Below are positions 45,691 to 53,923 of a stretch of 64,000 nucleotides of DNA, one piece after another. The stretch comes from Nitrospira sp. (GTDB lineage: Bacteria > Nitrospirota > Nitrospiria > Nitrospirales > Nitrospiraceae): positions 1-64,000 of the forward strand of contig JARFPM010000002.1 of the NCBI GenBank assembly GCA_030444405.1. The letters are read 5' to 3'. Position numbers and translations under genes: made by a program. The notes below the pieces were generated by a model that was given only the letters and a program-made list of their open reading frames with translations, did not search any database and was not told where the DNA came from. Every line of letters begins with the position of its first letter. The first letter of the stretch is position 1.

Positions 45691-46095
45691 ACGAATCTCG
45701 TTCGATTTGCCATCGCCAGTAGCCTTGCAATCCTTCAATATGCTTGTGCAGCCACGAACCCGCCGTTGTCTGTGCCGCCGAGCAGCAATGCCACCGCCGC
45801 CCGGCACAATTCAGACGGCATTGCCCACTATGAGATGGGCCATTGGTCGATTGCCAAAGATCATTTTGCGTCCGCTATCCAGGCCGATCCGAATCTCGCG
45901 GAGGCGCACTTCAATCTTGGTCTTGCACTCAATAAACTGAATCTTCAATCAGAAGCCACAGCCCATTTCAAAAAAGCAGCCGAACTCGCACCCGCCAACA
46001 GCGCAATCGTCCAGTCAAGCGCCTATCGAAGCCGCACGGCTCCTCCTTCACCATCCAGCAACGGCACGAGCAGCTATGGAGGAATGGGATATTAG
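45691..46095 (+). CDS. TPR lipoprotein with a probable ACG initiation codon
   Basis: The frame from 45691 reads NLVRFAIASSLAILQYACAA, an evident lipoprotein signal with Cys at a lipobox-like LQYAC. A TPR pair follows (GHWSIAKDHFASAIQADPNL and AEAHFNLGLALNKLNLQSEA). The codon at the proper place is ACG, seven bases after GGGAGG, and a TGA lies two codons upstream. The first ordinary start in frame is TTG at 45766, which would delete the signal. Either a rare ACG start or a mutated ATG is possible. The layout resembles the TPR lipoprotein at 48731. Confidence 0.6.
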   Translation, partial: TNLVRFAIASSLAILQYACAATNPPLSVPPSSNATAARHNSDGIAHYEMGHWSIAKDHFASAIQADPNLAEAHFNLGLALNKLNLQSEATAHFKKAAELAPANSAIVQSSAYRSRTAPPSPSSNGTSSYGGMGY

Positions 46096-46097
46096 TC

Positions 46098-46229
46098 ATG
46101 CTTACGAGCTCGATAAGAATCTTGGGTAACCGCGTGATCCACAAAGGCGACTATCGCGTCATCTACACGATTCGCGACAAAGAGCTGATGGTCCTCGTCG
46201 TCAAGATTGGCGATCGGAAAGAGACCTAG
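46098..46229 (+). pseudogene. RelE/ParE toxin C-terminal remnant
   Basis: A 43-codon frame starts at ATG 46098 and reads VIHKGDYRVIYTIRDKEL followed by MVLVVKIGDRKET, the C-terminal strands of RelE-type mRNA-cleaving toxins. The first ten residues look unrelated, and the N-terminal half of the toxin is missing. No antitoxin gene was recognised next to it. Confidence 0.65.
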
Positions 46230-46314
46230 CGCTGAATCTCTGAGTCTTCCAATCTCTCCTCCCAAATAAACGATTGACGGGACCAACCAGCAGGCGCGTG
46301 ATAGGCTCGCACGT

Positions 46315-47292
46315 ATGAGAACGCCTCTCTCTGCCCTCATTCATCCAACATGCTCTTTCCTTACGCTTGCGCTGGCCTTGTTGCCAACTACCAGCACTGC
46401 CGCAACAACGGCATACCTGAGCAGCACAGAGCAGCTGGATCTCCGCCAGGTACAACTCATCGTTATTGCGCCGGACAAACTGAAAGCAGCTCTACACAAT
46501 CGGGCGATGACGCTTTTTGCAGAAGCTGGACTTCCAATCCCCGGTTCACAGTCATCACGGACGCCTCCGTCAGCCGTTCTGACACTCACGCTTGACTCAC
46601 GTCCGATCGATGATCTCTGCCCAGGCAAGGTTCTCTATGCGCCGTCTTTGGCGCTCACCGAACCGGTTACCCTCCCAAGAACCGGTTCCACCATCAGAAA
46701 CACAACGTGGCTGATAGAAACTGACAAGGAGGTGCGTGGGCCAGTCGACGATGAGCGGATCACGACGGACTTGGATGCCTTCATCCGTCAGTTCATCACG
46801 GACTATCAGACGGCCAATCGCCAAACCCGAGAAGGGCCCACCACACCGGACGTGAGTGTCGACCCGCACTTCCCACTGAGACCCAGCATCCCCCAGCAGG
46901 AGGCAGACCGAGATCTCCGGAAGATCCGAGTGTTGAGCCTATCGATCTTGGCTGGACAGTGGTCTTCGGCCCTACGGGCCGACGCCGTACGCCAACTGAC
47001 CGCGGCGGGAGTTCGACTCGCACCAAATGCTGGGGAAGACGGTGCGATTTCGATGAGCCTCGAGTTAACCCAACGAGCCCTCGACGATCGCTGTCCGGGG
47101 AAAGTCCTCTATGAGCAGGGGTTGTACCTTGTCGAACAAGTTCGAGTCACACGACGGCCACTGGTTACACTCTGGAGCGACACATGGCTTCAGGAATCGG
47201 TACGGATTGTTCCTCCCCGTTCACTCCTGGAATTGGAGGCAGATCAACGCCTGTTGCTGGATGAATTTCTCCAGTCACATGAGACGAAGTGA
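46315..47292 (+). CDS. Secreted protein with an internal duplication
   Basis: The 325-residue product starts with a signal peptide (FLTLALALLPTTSTAA). The mature chain holds two copies of one module. Each has a beta-rich segment ending in CPGKVLY (residues 102-108 and 260-266), followed by a basic strand and TTWL or DTWL about 25 residues later. Each copy ends in an acidic DLDAFIRQFI or ELEADQRLLLDEFL helix. One conserved Cys per module may form an intramolecular disulfide. I do not recognise the family or function. Confidence 0.7.
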   Translation: MRTPLSALIHPTCSFLTLALALLPTTSTAATTAYLSSTEQLDLRQVQLIVIAPDKLKAALHNRAMTLFAEAGLPIPGSQSSRTPPSAVLTLTLDSRPIDDLCPGKVLYAPSLALTEPVTLPRTGSTIRNTTWLIETDKEVRGPVDDERITTDLDAFIRQFITDYQTANRQTREGPTTPDVSVDPHFPLRPSIPQQEADRDLRKIRVLSLSILAGQWSSALRADAVRQLTAAGVRLAPNAGEDGAISMSLELTQRALDDRCPGKVLYEQGLYLVEQVRVTRRPLVTLWSDTWLQESVRIVPPRSLLELEADQRLLLDEFLQSHETK

Positions 47293-47326
47293 CACGACAC
47301 CTGCGCCGAAACAATCGGGACACTCG

Positions 47327-48184
47327 CTACAATTTCCTCCTCACATCTTTCCAATCTTTCGCTACCTTGGCCTTACGCGGCACGTCGCCCTTCGTGGGTT
47401 CAGGTACGATGATCGCTTCGAGGCGTCGCTGGAGGAATGCCTCAACGAAGGCTTTCGATCGGCCAATGCCGATCTTCACGGTCTTCCAACCTGCTGCATG
47501 AAGCTCGTCAATCTTAGCCCCAAGGGCGTTTGTATCTGCCGGTAGCGTCAATACGTAGCCCGTCGGAAACTTGTGTCTCTTTAGCCAATCCCGTACCTCC
47601 GCACTCTTTTGAAACCCGTCCACCCCTACCGGCGAGGACACCACATAGATGACACGATAGTAAAACTGCGTGAGCTTCTCAAGCTCATCTAGTGCTTCAG
47701 CCATAGGCTTCCGTTCCGATTCAAGTGCGATTCCAATGGGAGAGACTCGACTCGGTATTGGTTCCTCGATCAGTGACGACAGCTCGATCACGAGGATAGG
47801 CTGACGTCTCTCCCACACGGCCAGGTTTGCTTGGCCTTCTGCCTGATCGACTCGTGGGCTGTTGCCAACGCGGACTTTGACTGGTGCGAGACCTTGGGCC
47901 TTTGGAGTGTAGGTGAAGAACGCCCTGCCATCCCCACCGGTCATAGCCGTGGCAACAACCTTCTCATCCACCAGGAGTTCAAGTAGTTCCCCGCCAAGTG
48001 CAGCAATGAGCATCAGACGTTTCGAGATAAGTTTGGCCTCTACTTTGGCTGGCTGGCCAGGAGCCGTCAGCGTGTCCCTGACGAGGATCGCGGCGGAACT
48101 TTTTTCCGCAGCGAACAGCAGACTCGGTGAGGCAATGATGAGGAGGAAGAGGGAGAGACAGGCTTTGCGGGGTTTGCTCATCAT
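47327..48184 (-). CDS. Exported protein with a degenerate HAD/App1-like domain
   Basis: The product of about 285 residues has a signal peptide (ACLSLFLLIIASPSLLFA). An Ig-like N-terminal part (APVKVRVG) is followed by a domain resembling App1/LNS2-type HAD proteins: ILVIELSS at the nucleophile strand, YVVSSPVGVDG, RDWLKRHKFPTGYVLTLP and VKIGIGRSKAFVEAF. The HAD nucleophile DxDxT is absent (VIELSSLIE), so a non-catalytic binding role is likely. The start is uncertain; Met at 48184 has AAGG eight bases upstream. It follows bcp by 57 bases on the same strand. Confidence 0.65.
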   Translation of the reverse strand: MMSKPRKACLSLFLLIIASPSLLFAAEKSSAAILVRDTLTAPGQPAKVEAKLISKRLMLIAALGGELLELLVDEKVVATAMTGGDGRAFFTYTPKAQGLAPVKVRVGNSPRVDQAEGQANLAVWERRQPILVIELSSLIEEPIPSRVSPIGIALESERKPMAEALDELEKLTQFYYRVIYVVSSPVGVDGFQKSAEVRDWLKRHKFPTGYVLTLPADTNALGAKIDELHAAGWKTVKIGIGRSKAFVEAFLQRRLEAIIVPEPTKGDVPRKAKVAKDWKDVRRKL

Positions 48185-48241
48185 CTGCCGCATAGCCTTA
48201 CTGGACAAGAAAAGGACGGATCACGAACTCGCTGGTGGGCG

Positions 48242-48709
48242 TCAGGCCTTCAGGGCTTTGAGTACTTCGTCCGCGTGACCGTCGACTGTCACCTTCCGAA
48301 AGATCGCCTTCAGCTTGCCATCGGGATCAATGACGAACGTGCTGCGCTCGATCCCCCAGTACTTTTTTCCGTACATATTCTTCTCTTTGTACACACCATA
48401 GGCCTTGGAGATCGCCGCATCTTCATCACTGAGCAGCGGGAACGGCAGTCCGAATTTCTTGATGAACTTCTGGTGCGATTCTTTCCCATCCAGGCTCACG
48501 CCAACAATTGTGCCTCCCGCCCGGAGGATCTGCGACTCGACGTCGCGAAAGTCACAGGACTCTTTGGTGCAACCCGGGGTATCGTCTTTCGGATAGAAGT
48601 ACAGCACAATTTGTTTGCCCTTAAAGCTCTTCAGGGTCACCGTCTTTCCGTGCTGATCCGGGATTGAGAGTTCCGGTGCCTGATCCCCGACTGCCAGTTC
48701 CTTATTCAT
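48242..48709 (-). CDS. bcp: Thiol peroxidase, Bcp/PrxQ type
   Basis: The 155-residue peroxiredoxin removes peroxides with electrons from thioredoxin. The peroxidatic and resolving cysteines lie in the atypical 2-Cys pattern DDTPGCTKESCDF. YFYPKDDT and STFVIDPDGK are family marks. No signal peptide is present, so it acts in the cytoplasm. A TPR lipoprotein gene ends 21 bases upstream on the same strand. The gene belongs to a compact six-gene minus-strand run. Confidence 0.94.
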   Translation of the reverse strand: MNKELAVGDQAPELSIPDQHGKTVTLKSFKGKQIVLYFYPKDDTPGCTKESCDFRDVESQILRAGGTIVGVSLDGKESHQKFIKKFGLPFPLLSDEDAAISKAYGVYKEKNMYGKKYWGIERSTFVIDPDGKLKAIFRKVTVDGHADEVLKALKA

Positions 48710-48730
48710 AGATCCATCCTTTTCAAGTTA

Positions 48731-49180
48731 TCAATATCGCGGCATCGCACCGAAGTTCGGCCGGCGAGTCCCATAGGGACGCTCTTTGGTGCGGTTCTTG
48801 CTCTCAGGATTTCCATACGGCGAGAGCGCCGGTGAATCCCAGATGATCTTGTCTCCAGGAGACAAGTCGGCAGCTTGCAAAAAATGTTGCCGGGCGACTT
48901 CTGAATCGCCGAGTGCGTTCAATGCCAACGCGTAGTTGTAATGGGCTGGTCCGGATTGCGGGGCCTCGGCGACGGCCTGTTCGAAATACCGTTTAGCCTC
49001 GTCGTACTGTTGAGCCTGATACGCTTGCGTTCCCTGTTCGGTAAGCGTCGTGGCCTGAGGCTGCACCCCGCCGTCAAGAGCAAGCGGCACGAGCGGTTTA
49101 CGTTTCTGCGAGCAAGCCGTCATACCGACAAGCACCAGCGCGATACCCAAGATGACCACTTGCTGTATGGTCTTTTTCAT
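48731..49180 (-). CDS. TPR lipoprotein
   Basis: The 149-residue product has a lipoprotein signal (QVVILGIALVLVGMTAC). Two TPR-like repeats follow: LTEQGTQAYQAQQYDEAKRY and AHYNYALALNALGDSEVARQ. Its tail (SPALSPYGNPESKNRTKER) is polar and may be unstructured. I chose Met 49180 because the upstream part of the frame overlaps the DUF507 gene and is not protein-like. The arrangement resembles the ACG-start TPR gene at 45691. Such proteins usually act as docking subunits in the periplasm. Confidence 0.75.
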   Translation of the reverse strand: MKKTIQQVVILGIALVLVGMTACSQKRKPLVPLALDGGVQPQATTLTEQGTQAYQAQQYDEAKRYFEQAVAEAPQSGPAHYNYALALNALGDSEVARQHFLQAADLSPGDKIIWDSPALSPYGNPESKNRTKERPYGTRRPNFGAMPRY

Positions 49181-49199
49181 GGCAACACGACCACAGCCT

Positions 49200-49475
49200 T
49201 CAGACCTTCGTCTGTTTGCGCGTCTCTTCCTCGAAAGTCTTTCGATACAGCACGTCCCACTCGTTACTCCCTTCAATAATGCCGCGGGAATAGGACGCGA
49301 GTTTGGCTTTGACTTTTCGATCAATCTCCTGCTCCTGGGCCAACTCGGCGGCCAACACACGCTTGATCTCTTTTAACAACGGTGGATCGTCCCTCCTGAC
49401 TCTCACTCCAGCATGTTGCTTGACGACCGTAAGAATCACATGGGACAGATGACTGACTTTGTCCTCACTCAACAT
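49200..49475 (-). CDS. DUF507-family protein, first copy
   Basis: The 91-residue helical protein fits DUF507: MLSEDKVSHLSHVILTVVKQ, LLKEIKRVLAAELAQEQEID and KVKAKLASYSRGIIEG. The function of this family is not known. Met 49475 gives the normal family N terminus; earlier in-frame starts add unrelated residues. A second DUF507 gene lies 88 bases upstream on the same strand. Confidence 0.85.
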   Translation of the reverse strand: MLSEDKVSHLSHVILTVVKQHAGVRVRRDDPPLLKEIKRVLAAELAQEQEIDRKVKAKLASYSRGIIEGSNEWDVLYRKTFEEETRKQTKV

Positions 49476-49563
49476 ACAACAACCGTGAAACGTAAAACGT
49501 GGGATGTGAAAGGAACCGGCTCTGTCGCTGCAATCCTCAATCGTTTCACTCACGTCTCAGGCA

Positions 49564-49854
49564 TTATAAAATGATGCCTCGTTCACGGACCAGCTTTTGT
49601 TTCACCATCTGGAACATCTTTTGATAGTCGACTTGCCCTTGCTCAATCTGATGTTCATAGGCCTTCAGCAGCTGGCGCACTTCAGCATTCACACGATCCT
49701 CAGCGGATAACTCATGGGTGATGGCCTGATCCAATACCTCGACGAATCCCTTGCGCTCTCCGACTAGTTCGATGTGTCCTGCCTCTTGGAGCCGCCCGGT
49801 GAGGCTTTCGGCCATATGCCGCACACGCTCTTTCGACAGCCGCATCGCGTTCAC
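49564..49854 (-). CDS. DUF507-family protein, second copy
   Basis: The 96-residue protein begins MRLSKERVRHMAESLTGRLQ and contains DQAITHELSAEDRVNAEVR and LLKAYEHQIEQGQ, the same plan as its neighbour at 49200. The two copies are clearly diverged. Its start overlaps the stop of the cyclophilin-like gene by four bases. Tandem DUF507 copies suggest a heteromeric pair. Confidence 0.85.
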   Translation of the reverse strand: MNAMRLSKERVRHMAESLTGRLQEAGHIELVGERKGFVEVLDQAITHELSAEDRVNAEVRQLLKAYEHQIEQGQVDYQKMFQMVKQKLVRERGIIL

Positions 49855-50249
49855 ACCGGTTCGAGATAAATCGTCGGGACTTCCATCACCTGCCGAAATC
49901 GAGTCGCATCGCCTACGATTCTCCCGATGATATTCACCCGATCAGCAGGGACCGGATCGGCCCCCAAACTCATGGGGGTTCTCCCAAAAAAGATCGCCAG
50001 GACCTTCCCTGCTCCCCACAAGGCAATGTCTCCAACCTTCACCTGAGTCGTCGCGGTTTCCCGATGGTCGCGGACTCCGGGAATCGGGAAGTAGAACTCT
50101 TCTCCCCATGTGCTAATCGCAGCCATGACCGGAAGCGCCGCGTAGACTTCGTCAGCCGTCTTCGTCTTTCTGAGTTCTGCCTCCAGCTGAACTCCGCCCA
50201 CGGTAATACGGATTCGCTTCGCCGCGTCAGTTATGTGATCGATGGACAA
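49851..50249 (-). CDS. Cyclophilin-like fold protein (TM1367/DUF369 type)
   Basis: The 132-residue protein matches the minimal cyclophilin-like family: IRITVGGVQLEAELRKTKTA, ALPVMAAISTWGEEFYFPIP, VGDIALWGAGKVLAIFFGRTP and ADRVNIIGRIVGD. These proteins keep the barrel but usually lack the isomerase active-site residues. Its function is unknown. It heads a minus-strand run of six genes ending with the App1-like protein. The divergent YprB-like gene starts 80 bases away. Confidence 0.85.
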   Translation of the reverse strand: MSIDHITDAAKRIRITVGGVQLEAELRKTKTADEVYAALPVMAAISTWGEEFYFPIPGVRDHRETATTQVKVGDIALWGAGKVLAIFFGRTPMSLGADPVPADRVNIIGRIVGDATRFRQVMEVPTIYLEPV

Positions 50250-50329
50250 ACCGTTCCTTCACTGCTTTCTTGGTGATGGTGCGAACTCTAGCTTGTCTCC
50301 TAGGCGAAATCAAGGCTACAATCCACCAG

Positions 50330-51121
50330 ATGCTCACCTCCAGCTTCATCTTTCTCCCGGGCGTTGGACCAGTCACGGAACGCCGCTGGTGGCAAGAAGG
50401 CTTGTTCGATTGGCGAAGCTTCCTCGATCGACCCTCGGTCGCCGGTCTCTCCGAGCACCGCAAGATCTGGTACGATGAAGAACTTCGAGAGGCGCAATCG
50501 CTGACGGAGAAGGGACACGTTCATATGTTTGGCTCCCGCCTTCCGCGCCGAGAACATTGGCGACTGTATGAAACCTGTCGATCTCGGGCAGGTTATCTCG
50601 ACATCGAAACGACCGGCACATCGGCCGAATCAGGAGAGGTGACTGTCGTTGGACTTCATCGCGAGGGGAAGACGACGAGCCTGGTTCGTGGCGAAAATCT
50701 GACGACGGAGCGGTTGCAGGCAGAGCTCGATCACTGCACCCTACTCGTGACGTTTTTCGGATCCGTCTTCGATGTGCCTTACCTCTGTGCCAAGTTTCCC
50801 GGCCTTCAGTTTCCGACATTGCACTTCGACCTCTGTTTCGCCGCCCGTCGGCTTGCGTTACGTGGCGGGCTGAAGCACATCGAACAAGAAATGGGAATCG
50901 ACCGCAACACGACAATCAGCGGCCTAGACGGATTTGATGCGGTCCGTTTGTGGTTCCAGTGGCGCCGAGGCGACACAATCGCCCGTGATACCCTCTTAAC
51001 CTACAACCGAGCGGATACCGAAAACCTCGTACTCCTTGCCGACCGCTTCTATGAGGACATGGCGTCACGGTTCGGGCCTTCCTCATCATCGACCACCCTT
51101 CAACCGGGTTATTCCCAATGA
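50330..51121 (+). CDS. RNase H-fold exonuclease-like protein (YprB type)
   Basis: The 263-residue protein has a YprB-type RNase H-like domain. The first acidic pair is YLDIETTG, followed by TLLVTFFGSVFDVPYL, LHFDLCFAARRLALRGGLKHIEQ and YNRADTENLVLLADR, which supply further acidic residues of the DEDD type. It probably degrades or trims nucleic acid in the cytoplasm. I chose ATG 50330, where MLTSSFIFLPGVGP begins; an ATG/GTG at 50270 is possible. The stop overlaps the PP2C gene by four bases. Confidence 0.82.
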   Translation: MLTSSFIFLPGVGPVTERRWWQEGLFDWRSFLDRPSVAGLSEHRKIWYDEELREAQSLTEKGHVHMFGSRLPRREHWRLYETCRSRAGYLDIETTGTSAESGEVTVVGLHREGKTTSLVRGENLTTERLQAELDHCTLLVTFFGSVFDVPYLCAKFPGLQFPTLHFDLCFAARRLALRGGLKHIEQEMGIDRNTTISGLDGFDAVRLWFQWRRGDTIARDTLLTYNRADTENLVLLADRFYEDMASRFGPSSSSTTLQPGYSQ

Positions 51122-51873
51122 GCACCTGGATCGGCATCGGTCGGAGCGAGATCGGACTCGTGCGGACCATCAACCAGGATGCGTTTACTGTCATTGATGA
51201 GGTGGGTGTCTGGGCCGTCGCGGATGGAATGGGCGGTCATGTCGGTGGCGAAGTCGCGGCTCAGACGGCTATCGCAACCGTACAAGCCGAAGCCGGAACA
51301 TCGAGCAACCTGCTTAATAACGGTCACGCGTCCCCTGCGGACGTATTGACAGATCTGATTAGCCGAGCACATGAAGCGATCCTCAGTCGAGCTAGATCAA
51401 AATCCAAGCTGAAAGGGATGGGCACGACCCTCGTGCTGCTGGCAATCGTCTCCGCTCCTGTTCCGATCGCCTACCTCGCCCATGTCGGCGACAGTCGTGC
51501 CTATCGATTTCGATCCGGCACGCTGACCCCTCTGACCAAAGACCATACGTTGATCGAAAAATACCTGGAACGCGGCATCCTCACGGCAGAATCGGCGAAA
51601 ACTCATCCGGAACGGCATGTGTTGACGCGTGCCTTGGGGGTAGGCTCGACAGTGAAACCCACCATCACGGCCTTTCCCATACTGCCAGAGGACCTAGTCC
51701 TGCTCTGCTCGGATGGGCTGACCAAGATGTTGGAGGACGAGGATATCCGAACCGAGTTCGCCGCCGGCGAGCTCGACCCAACTCAGGTTTGCAACCGCCT
51801 CGTCACCGCGGCAATCGATCGCGGAGGCGAAGATAACGTTACTGTGGTGGTGGTCGCTTCTCGTTCCTCCTGA
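51118..51873 (+). CDS. PP2C-family serine/threonine phosphatase (Stp1-like)
   Basis: The 251-residue protein is a bacterial PP2C (PPM) phosphatase. Metal ligands lie in VADGMGGHVGGE, HVGDSRAYRF, LCSDGLTKML and GGEDNVTVVVV. The N terminus RSEIGLVRTINQDAF is the conserved start of the family. It would reverse Ser/Thr kinase phosphorylation in the cytoplasm. No partner kinase is seen here. It is coupled to the upstream YprB-like gene by an ATGA overlap. Confidence 0.93.
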   Translation: MSTWIGIGRSEIGLVRTINQDAFTVIDEVGVWAVADGMGGHVGGEVAAQTAIATVQAEAGTSSNLLNNGHASPADVLTDLISRAHEAILSRARSKSKLKGMGTTLVLLAIVSAPVPIAYLAHVGDSRAYRFRSGTLTPLTKDHTLIEKYLERGILTAESAKTHPERHVLTRALGVGSTVKPTITAFPILPEDLVLLCSDGLTKMLEDEDIRTEFAAGELDPTQVCNRLVTAAIDRGGEDNVTVVVVASRSS

Positions 51874-51956
51874 TGCTACTTCGTTGTTGACATGGCCCGT
51901 CATGCCGTGTAGTTTTCCTGAATCGTTTGAGCCTTGTCGCGTACATGGAGACACTT

Positions 51957-52832
51957 ATGCCCCGTCGGGGATCGTTCGTCTATGGAAGTCTGTTCCTTCT
52001 TATCGGCTTTACTGCCGTTGCGATCGCCGGTGACCCTCCCGACCCAGAAACGGCCATTCGTCAAATGGTCCGGGCCAATGCGGAAAAAGACCTTCCAACG
52101 CTTTCTCGCCTCATGGCCCACGACGCCGATATCGTCAGTTACTCGGTGGGTGGTCGCAAATACGTCGGCTGGCCAGAGTTTGAACGAGAAATGCGTGAAG
52201 AATTTGTCAATACTCAGAAGATTGAGATCCCGATTACTGAGCTCAAAGTCTGGACGAAGGGTGATTTGGCCTGGTTTACGATGGAGCTCGACTATACTCG
52301 CTACGTCGGCGAAGGATCCGGAGTGAAGCGGACGGTACTTCCCTTAAGAGAAACCGGTGTTCTCGAACGCCGTGCTGGGCGTTGGCAACTGTTGTCGTGG
52401 CACGAATCGTTCCGATCGGCTCAGCTTGGAGGGCCGCTTGCTTCGCCGTCAGCGGCAGCAGGATCGCAAAAGCTCGTCAGCAATGCTGCCGCCGCAATGC
52501 CAGATGTCAGCGGGGAATGGGATATTCTCGAAGTCGAGGACGAAAAACGCTACAAGGCGACGTTCGACAAGAATGGGAACGGCCCCTACACGCAACAGGG
52601 CGGACGGTTTATCACAACAAGAATTGAGAACCGACTATGGCAAGGCACCTGGCACCAGCCAGGCAACGATCGCGAGGGCGGGTTTGAGGTTCTCCTCTCG
52701 GAAGACGGTACGCAGGCAAAGGGAATCTGGTGGTACACACGAGTCGATACGAGAAAAAATATTCCGCCGAAGGAACACGGCGGCACCTACCACTGGAAGA
52801 AAGTGACACCATCACCGGCCAGCGCCCAATGA
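51957..52832 (+). CDS. Exported protein with an NTF2-like N-terminal domain
   Basis: The 291-residue product has a signal peptide (YGSLFLLIGFTAVAIAG). The N-terminal half is SnoaL/NTF2-like: AIRQMVRANAEKDLPTLSRL, GWPEFEREMREEF and GVLERRAGRWQLLSWHES. The C-terminal half is a different beta-rich domain (QGTWHQPGNDREGGFEVLLS). ATG 51957 has GGAGA at a good distance. It lies 80 bases before the PHM-like gene, and both are secreted. No reaction can be named. Confidence 0.72.
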   Translation: MPRRGSFVYGSLFLLIGFTAVAIAGDPPDPETAIRQMVRANAEKDLPTLSRLMAHDADIVSYSVGGRKYVGWPEFEREMREEFVNTQKIEIPITELKVWTKGDLAWFTMELDYTRYVGEGSGVKRTVLPLRETGVLERRAGRWQLLSWHESFRSAQLGGPLASPSAAAGSQKLVSNAAAAMPDVSGEWDILEVEDEKRYKATFDKNGNGPYTQQGGRFITTRIENRLWQGTWHQPGNDREGGFEVLLSEDGTQAKGIWWYTRVDTRKNIPPKEHGGTYHWKKVTPSPASAQ

Positions 52833-52912
52833 ACCAGCTTGTTTCTTCTCAGCCATACCAACAAATCGGAGTCCGGTCTCACATCACCGCTTCACTTCCT
52901 CTGGGAGGTCTT

Positions 52913-53917
52913 ATGCGCAGATCCCTCATTCTTTTCATCTCTCTCTTCTTCATGATCTCATCAGCCTACGCTGATGGAGGCCATGATCATCATGCCATCC
53001 CCACACTGAAAAAGCAGGTGGGCTCTAAGATCACCTACGGAGAGAACACGGCGACCCTGACATTCGGTCCTATCGACCTTCCGACCGGCCACGGTGAGGG
53101 CGATATGGGCGATTCCATGCCGCGGTTCTACTTCCAGTTGCCGGAAGACAAGTATTTGGTCGGTTTCAAGTCGGCCCTTTCTACGGTTGACGGGAAGGAA
53201 TTGCCGAGAAACTACTTGCACCATATTTTAATGATCAATAACAGCCAGCCCAGCATATCCTGCCCTGGAGAGCCGCTCTTCTTTGGAGGGGCCGGACTGG
53301 AAATGGCTGAGACCCAATTTCCCGATGGGTACGGTGTTAAACTCGCCAAAGATGATAAGCTCATGACGGTCGTCGCCTTCTATCATGGTGCCCCTCCCAC
53401 GAAAAATGTCATCGCAACCTTCACGATGTATTTCGCGCCGAAGGCTAAGCCGATCAAAGCAATGAACATCTATCAGGTAGGGGTCAACATCGTCTGTTTC
53501 ACTAAGTTCGGAGATCGTCCTGCAGATCAGACTGACGAAGGAATTGAAATCCGACATGGGGTCCAAGTTCACACAGCACCGCTCAAGTTCGGAGCAGACG
53601 GTTGCGTCAAATTTGCCTATCCTCATGGTCATGATGAATTACTGATGATCGCGTTGGAAAACAAGACCAAGAAACAGACCCTCCTCAGAACTGTGCCGGA
53701 TGTTGAGCGAGATGGAACCCTTCGTGAATTCTTACCCCACCAAGTCTATAGAGACGGCCAAGGATTCCCCATCTCCAAGGAGGATGACTATGAAATGGTG
53801 ATGGTGCACCATCACCCTCTCCAAAAAACCGAACTCCAGCATGGCATGGGCAATTACTTGCTGTACATGACTCCGGGGGCCTGCCCAGAGCAAGGCAAGA
53901 CCGCCGCGGCTTATTGA
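52913..53917 (+). CDS. Secreted PHM-like copper type II monooxygenase candidate
   Basis: The 334-residue product has a signal peptide (LILFISLFFMISSAYA) and then the His-rich start DGGHDHH. Candidate copper ligands come in the order known from peptidylglycine alpha-hydroxylating monooxygenase: His103-His104 (YLHHILMINN), His158 (VVAFYHGAP), His238-x-His240 (YPHGHDE) and Met312 (LQHGMGNYLL). The PHM order is HH, H, HxH, M with similar spacing. It may hydroxylate a small molecule or peptide outside the cytoplasm. GGGAGG before ATG 52913 decides the start. Overall similarity to PHM is otherwise weak by eye, so this is an inference. Confidence 0.6.
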   Translation: MRRSLILFISLFFMISSAYADGGHDHHAIPTLKKQVGSKITYGENTATLTFGPIDLPTGHGEGDMGDSMPRFYFQLPEDKYLVGFKSALSTVDGKELPRNYLHHILMINNSQPSISCPGEPLFFGGAGLEMAETQFPDGYGVKLAKDDKLMTVVAFYHGAPPTKNVIATFTMYFAPKAKPIKAMNIYQVGVNIVCFTKFGDRPADQTDEGIEIRHGVQVHTAPLKFGADGCVKFAYPHGHDELLMIALENKTKKQTLLRTVPDVERDGTLREFLPHQVYRDGQGFPISKEDDYEMVMVHHHPLQKTELQHGMGNYLLYMTPGACPEQGKTAAAY

Positions 53918-53923
53918 TTTCTC

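Noticed and set aside
47111-47545. 144-codon frame running from the duplicated-module gene into the HAD-like gene
   Set aside because: It overlaps two better-supported genes and has no family features.
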